Positions 63,758-64,000 of a stretch of 64,000 nucleotides of DNA are shown here, in pieces. A program made the translations under genes and the position numbers. The notes beneath the pieces are model-generated. The model was not told where the DNA came from, made no database searches, and was given only the letters and a program-made list of their open reading frames with translations. The stretch lies in contig NZ_JAFBIL020000001.1 of NCBI RefSeq assembly GCF_016809835.1, forward strand, positions 372,001 through 436,000. The letters run 5' to 3'. Each line of letters starts with the position of its first letter. Within the stretch, counting starts at the first letter, position 1. This DNA is from Massilia soli (lineage in GTDB: Bacteria > Pseudomonadota > Gammaproteobacteria > Burkholderiales > Burkholderiaceae_D).

Positions 63758-64000
63758 CTATTTCTGCACAGGGCGGTACTTGCTTGCATCCGGTTCGACT
63801 GGCGCGAGGGTGCTGCGCGGCTGGACCGGCACCAGCGCCGCGGGCGGACGCACCGGCACCGGCGCCATCGCGCCGCCCAGCGGCGGCTGGCCCTTGACCA
63901 GCGCCGGCAGCACCGGGGTGCCATAGTCGGGCAGCACCACCGAGCCGGTTTCCGGCTGCGAACGCACGCCGGCCGAGCGCATGAAGTCGTAGCGGTCGGT
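63758..64000 (-). CDS. gspD: type II secretion secretin GspD (3' end only)
   Basis: The last 80 codons of a gene that continues beyond the window. The visible sequence begins TDRYDFMRSAG, the conserved C-terminal S-domain segment of secretins, followed by a proline-rich tail ending YRPVQK. The order gspD-gspE-gspF, with ten-base gaps, supports the identity. Confidence 0.85.
   Translation of the reverse strand, partial: TDRYDFMRSAGVRSQPETGSVVLPDYGTPVLPALVKGQPPLGGAMAPVPVRPPAALVPVQPRSTLAPVEPDASKYRPVQK

Overview
The window is a stretch of chromosome from a GC-rich betaproteobacterium. Gene order and protein character (tRNA-Tyr/Gly/Thr-tuf-tRNA-Trp-secE-nusG-rplKAJL-rpoBC, an SAH riboswitch before ahcY, hslVU behind a STAS gene, two tandem LpxL-type acyltransferases, a fused indolepyruvate ferredoxin oxidoreductase beside hpd) point to Oxalobacteraceae, probably the Massilia/Duganella/Telluria group. 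That placement is an inference from sequence character, not from a database search. I see no prophage, insertion sequence, CRISPR array or defence island. The content is mostly housekeeping and signalling genes, and the unexplained structure lies in the intergenic repeats.

Region 1 (1-12127, minus strand) is the transcription/translation block: three tRNAs, tuf, tRNA-Trp, secE, nusG, four ribosomal protein genes, rpoB and the 5' part of rpoC. A near-consensus sigma-70 promoter precedes tRNA-Tyr. Palindromic REP-like elements sit in the nusG/rplK and rpoB/rpoC gaps. Region 2 (12.3-18.9 kb) is a signalling cluster: a GGDEF/EAL protein whose membrane N-terminus lies in another frame, an HDOD-GAF protein, a receiver-TPR protein with an atypical phosphorylation pocket, and a CheW.

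Region 3 (19-27.3 kb) holds a membrane J-domain protein, a MidA-type methyltransferase, a pterin/tRNA operon (FolM-like reductase, folB, ttcA), a DUF819 membrane protein, a secreted M14 peptidase and a DUF3224 protein. Region 4 (27.5-32.9 kb) is an aromatic amino acid catabolic unit: the fused indolepyruvate oxidoreductase, hpd, and a divergent Lrp-type regulator. Region 5 (33-41 kb) contains an acetyltransferase, a DAHL-type diguanylate cyclase, cca, a glutathione transferase, an NDUFA9-like reductase, a soluble lytic transglycosylase and 5-formyl-THF cyclo-ligase.

Region 6 (41-45.7 kb, minus strand) is the activated methyl cycle: metK, ahcY under an SAH riboswitch, and metF overlapping a small membrane gene. 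Region 7 (45.9-48.5 kb) has two lipid A acyltransferases and dapF. Region 8 (48.5-56.7 kb) has a Sel1-repeat protein, two porins, DUF484-xerC, a histidine-rich CobW GTPase and a dksA that lacks the zinc-finger cysteines. Region 9 (56.8-64 kb) has a STAS protein, hslVU with a heat-shock-type promoter, a small basic protein, and gspC, gspF, gspE and the 3' end of gspD from a type II secretion locus.

The most unusual features are: a long perfectly palindromic repeat (core AAAATCGGGGACAGACC) at two places, each exactly between the stop codons of convergent genes; a separate TTCCCG-type REP family at three places; a MITE-like inverted-repeat element before the indolepyruvate oxidoreductase gene; and the frameshifted c-di-GMP gene.
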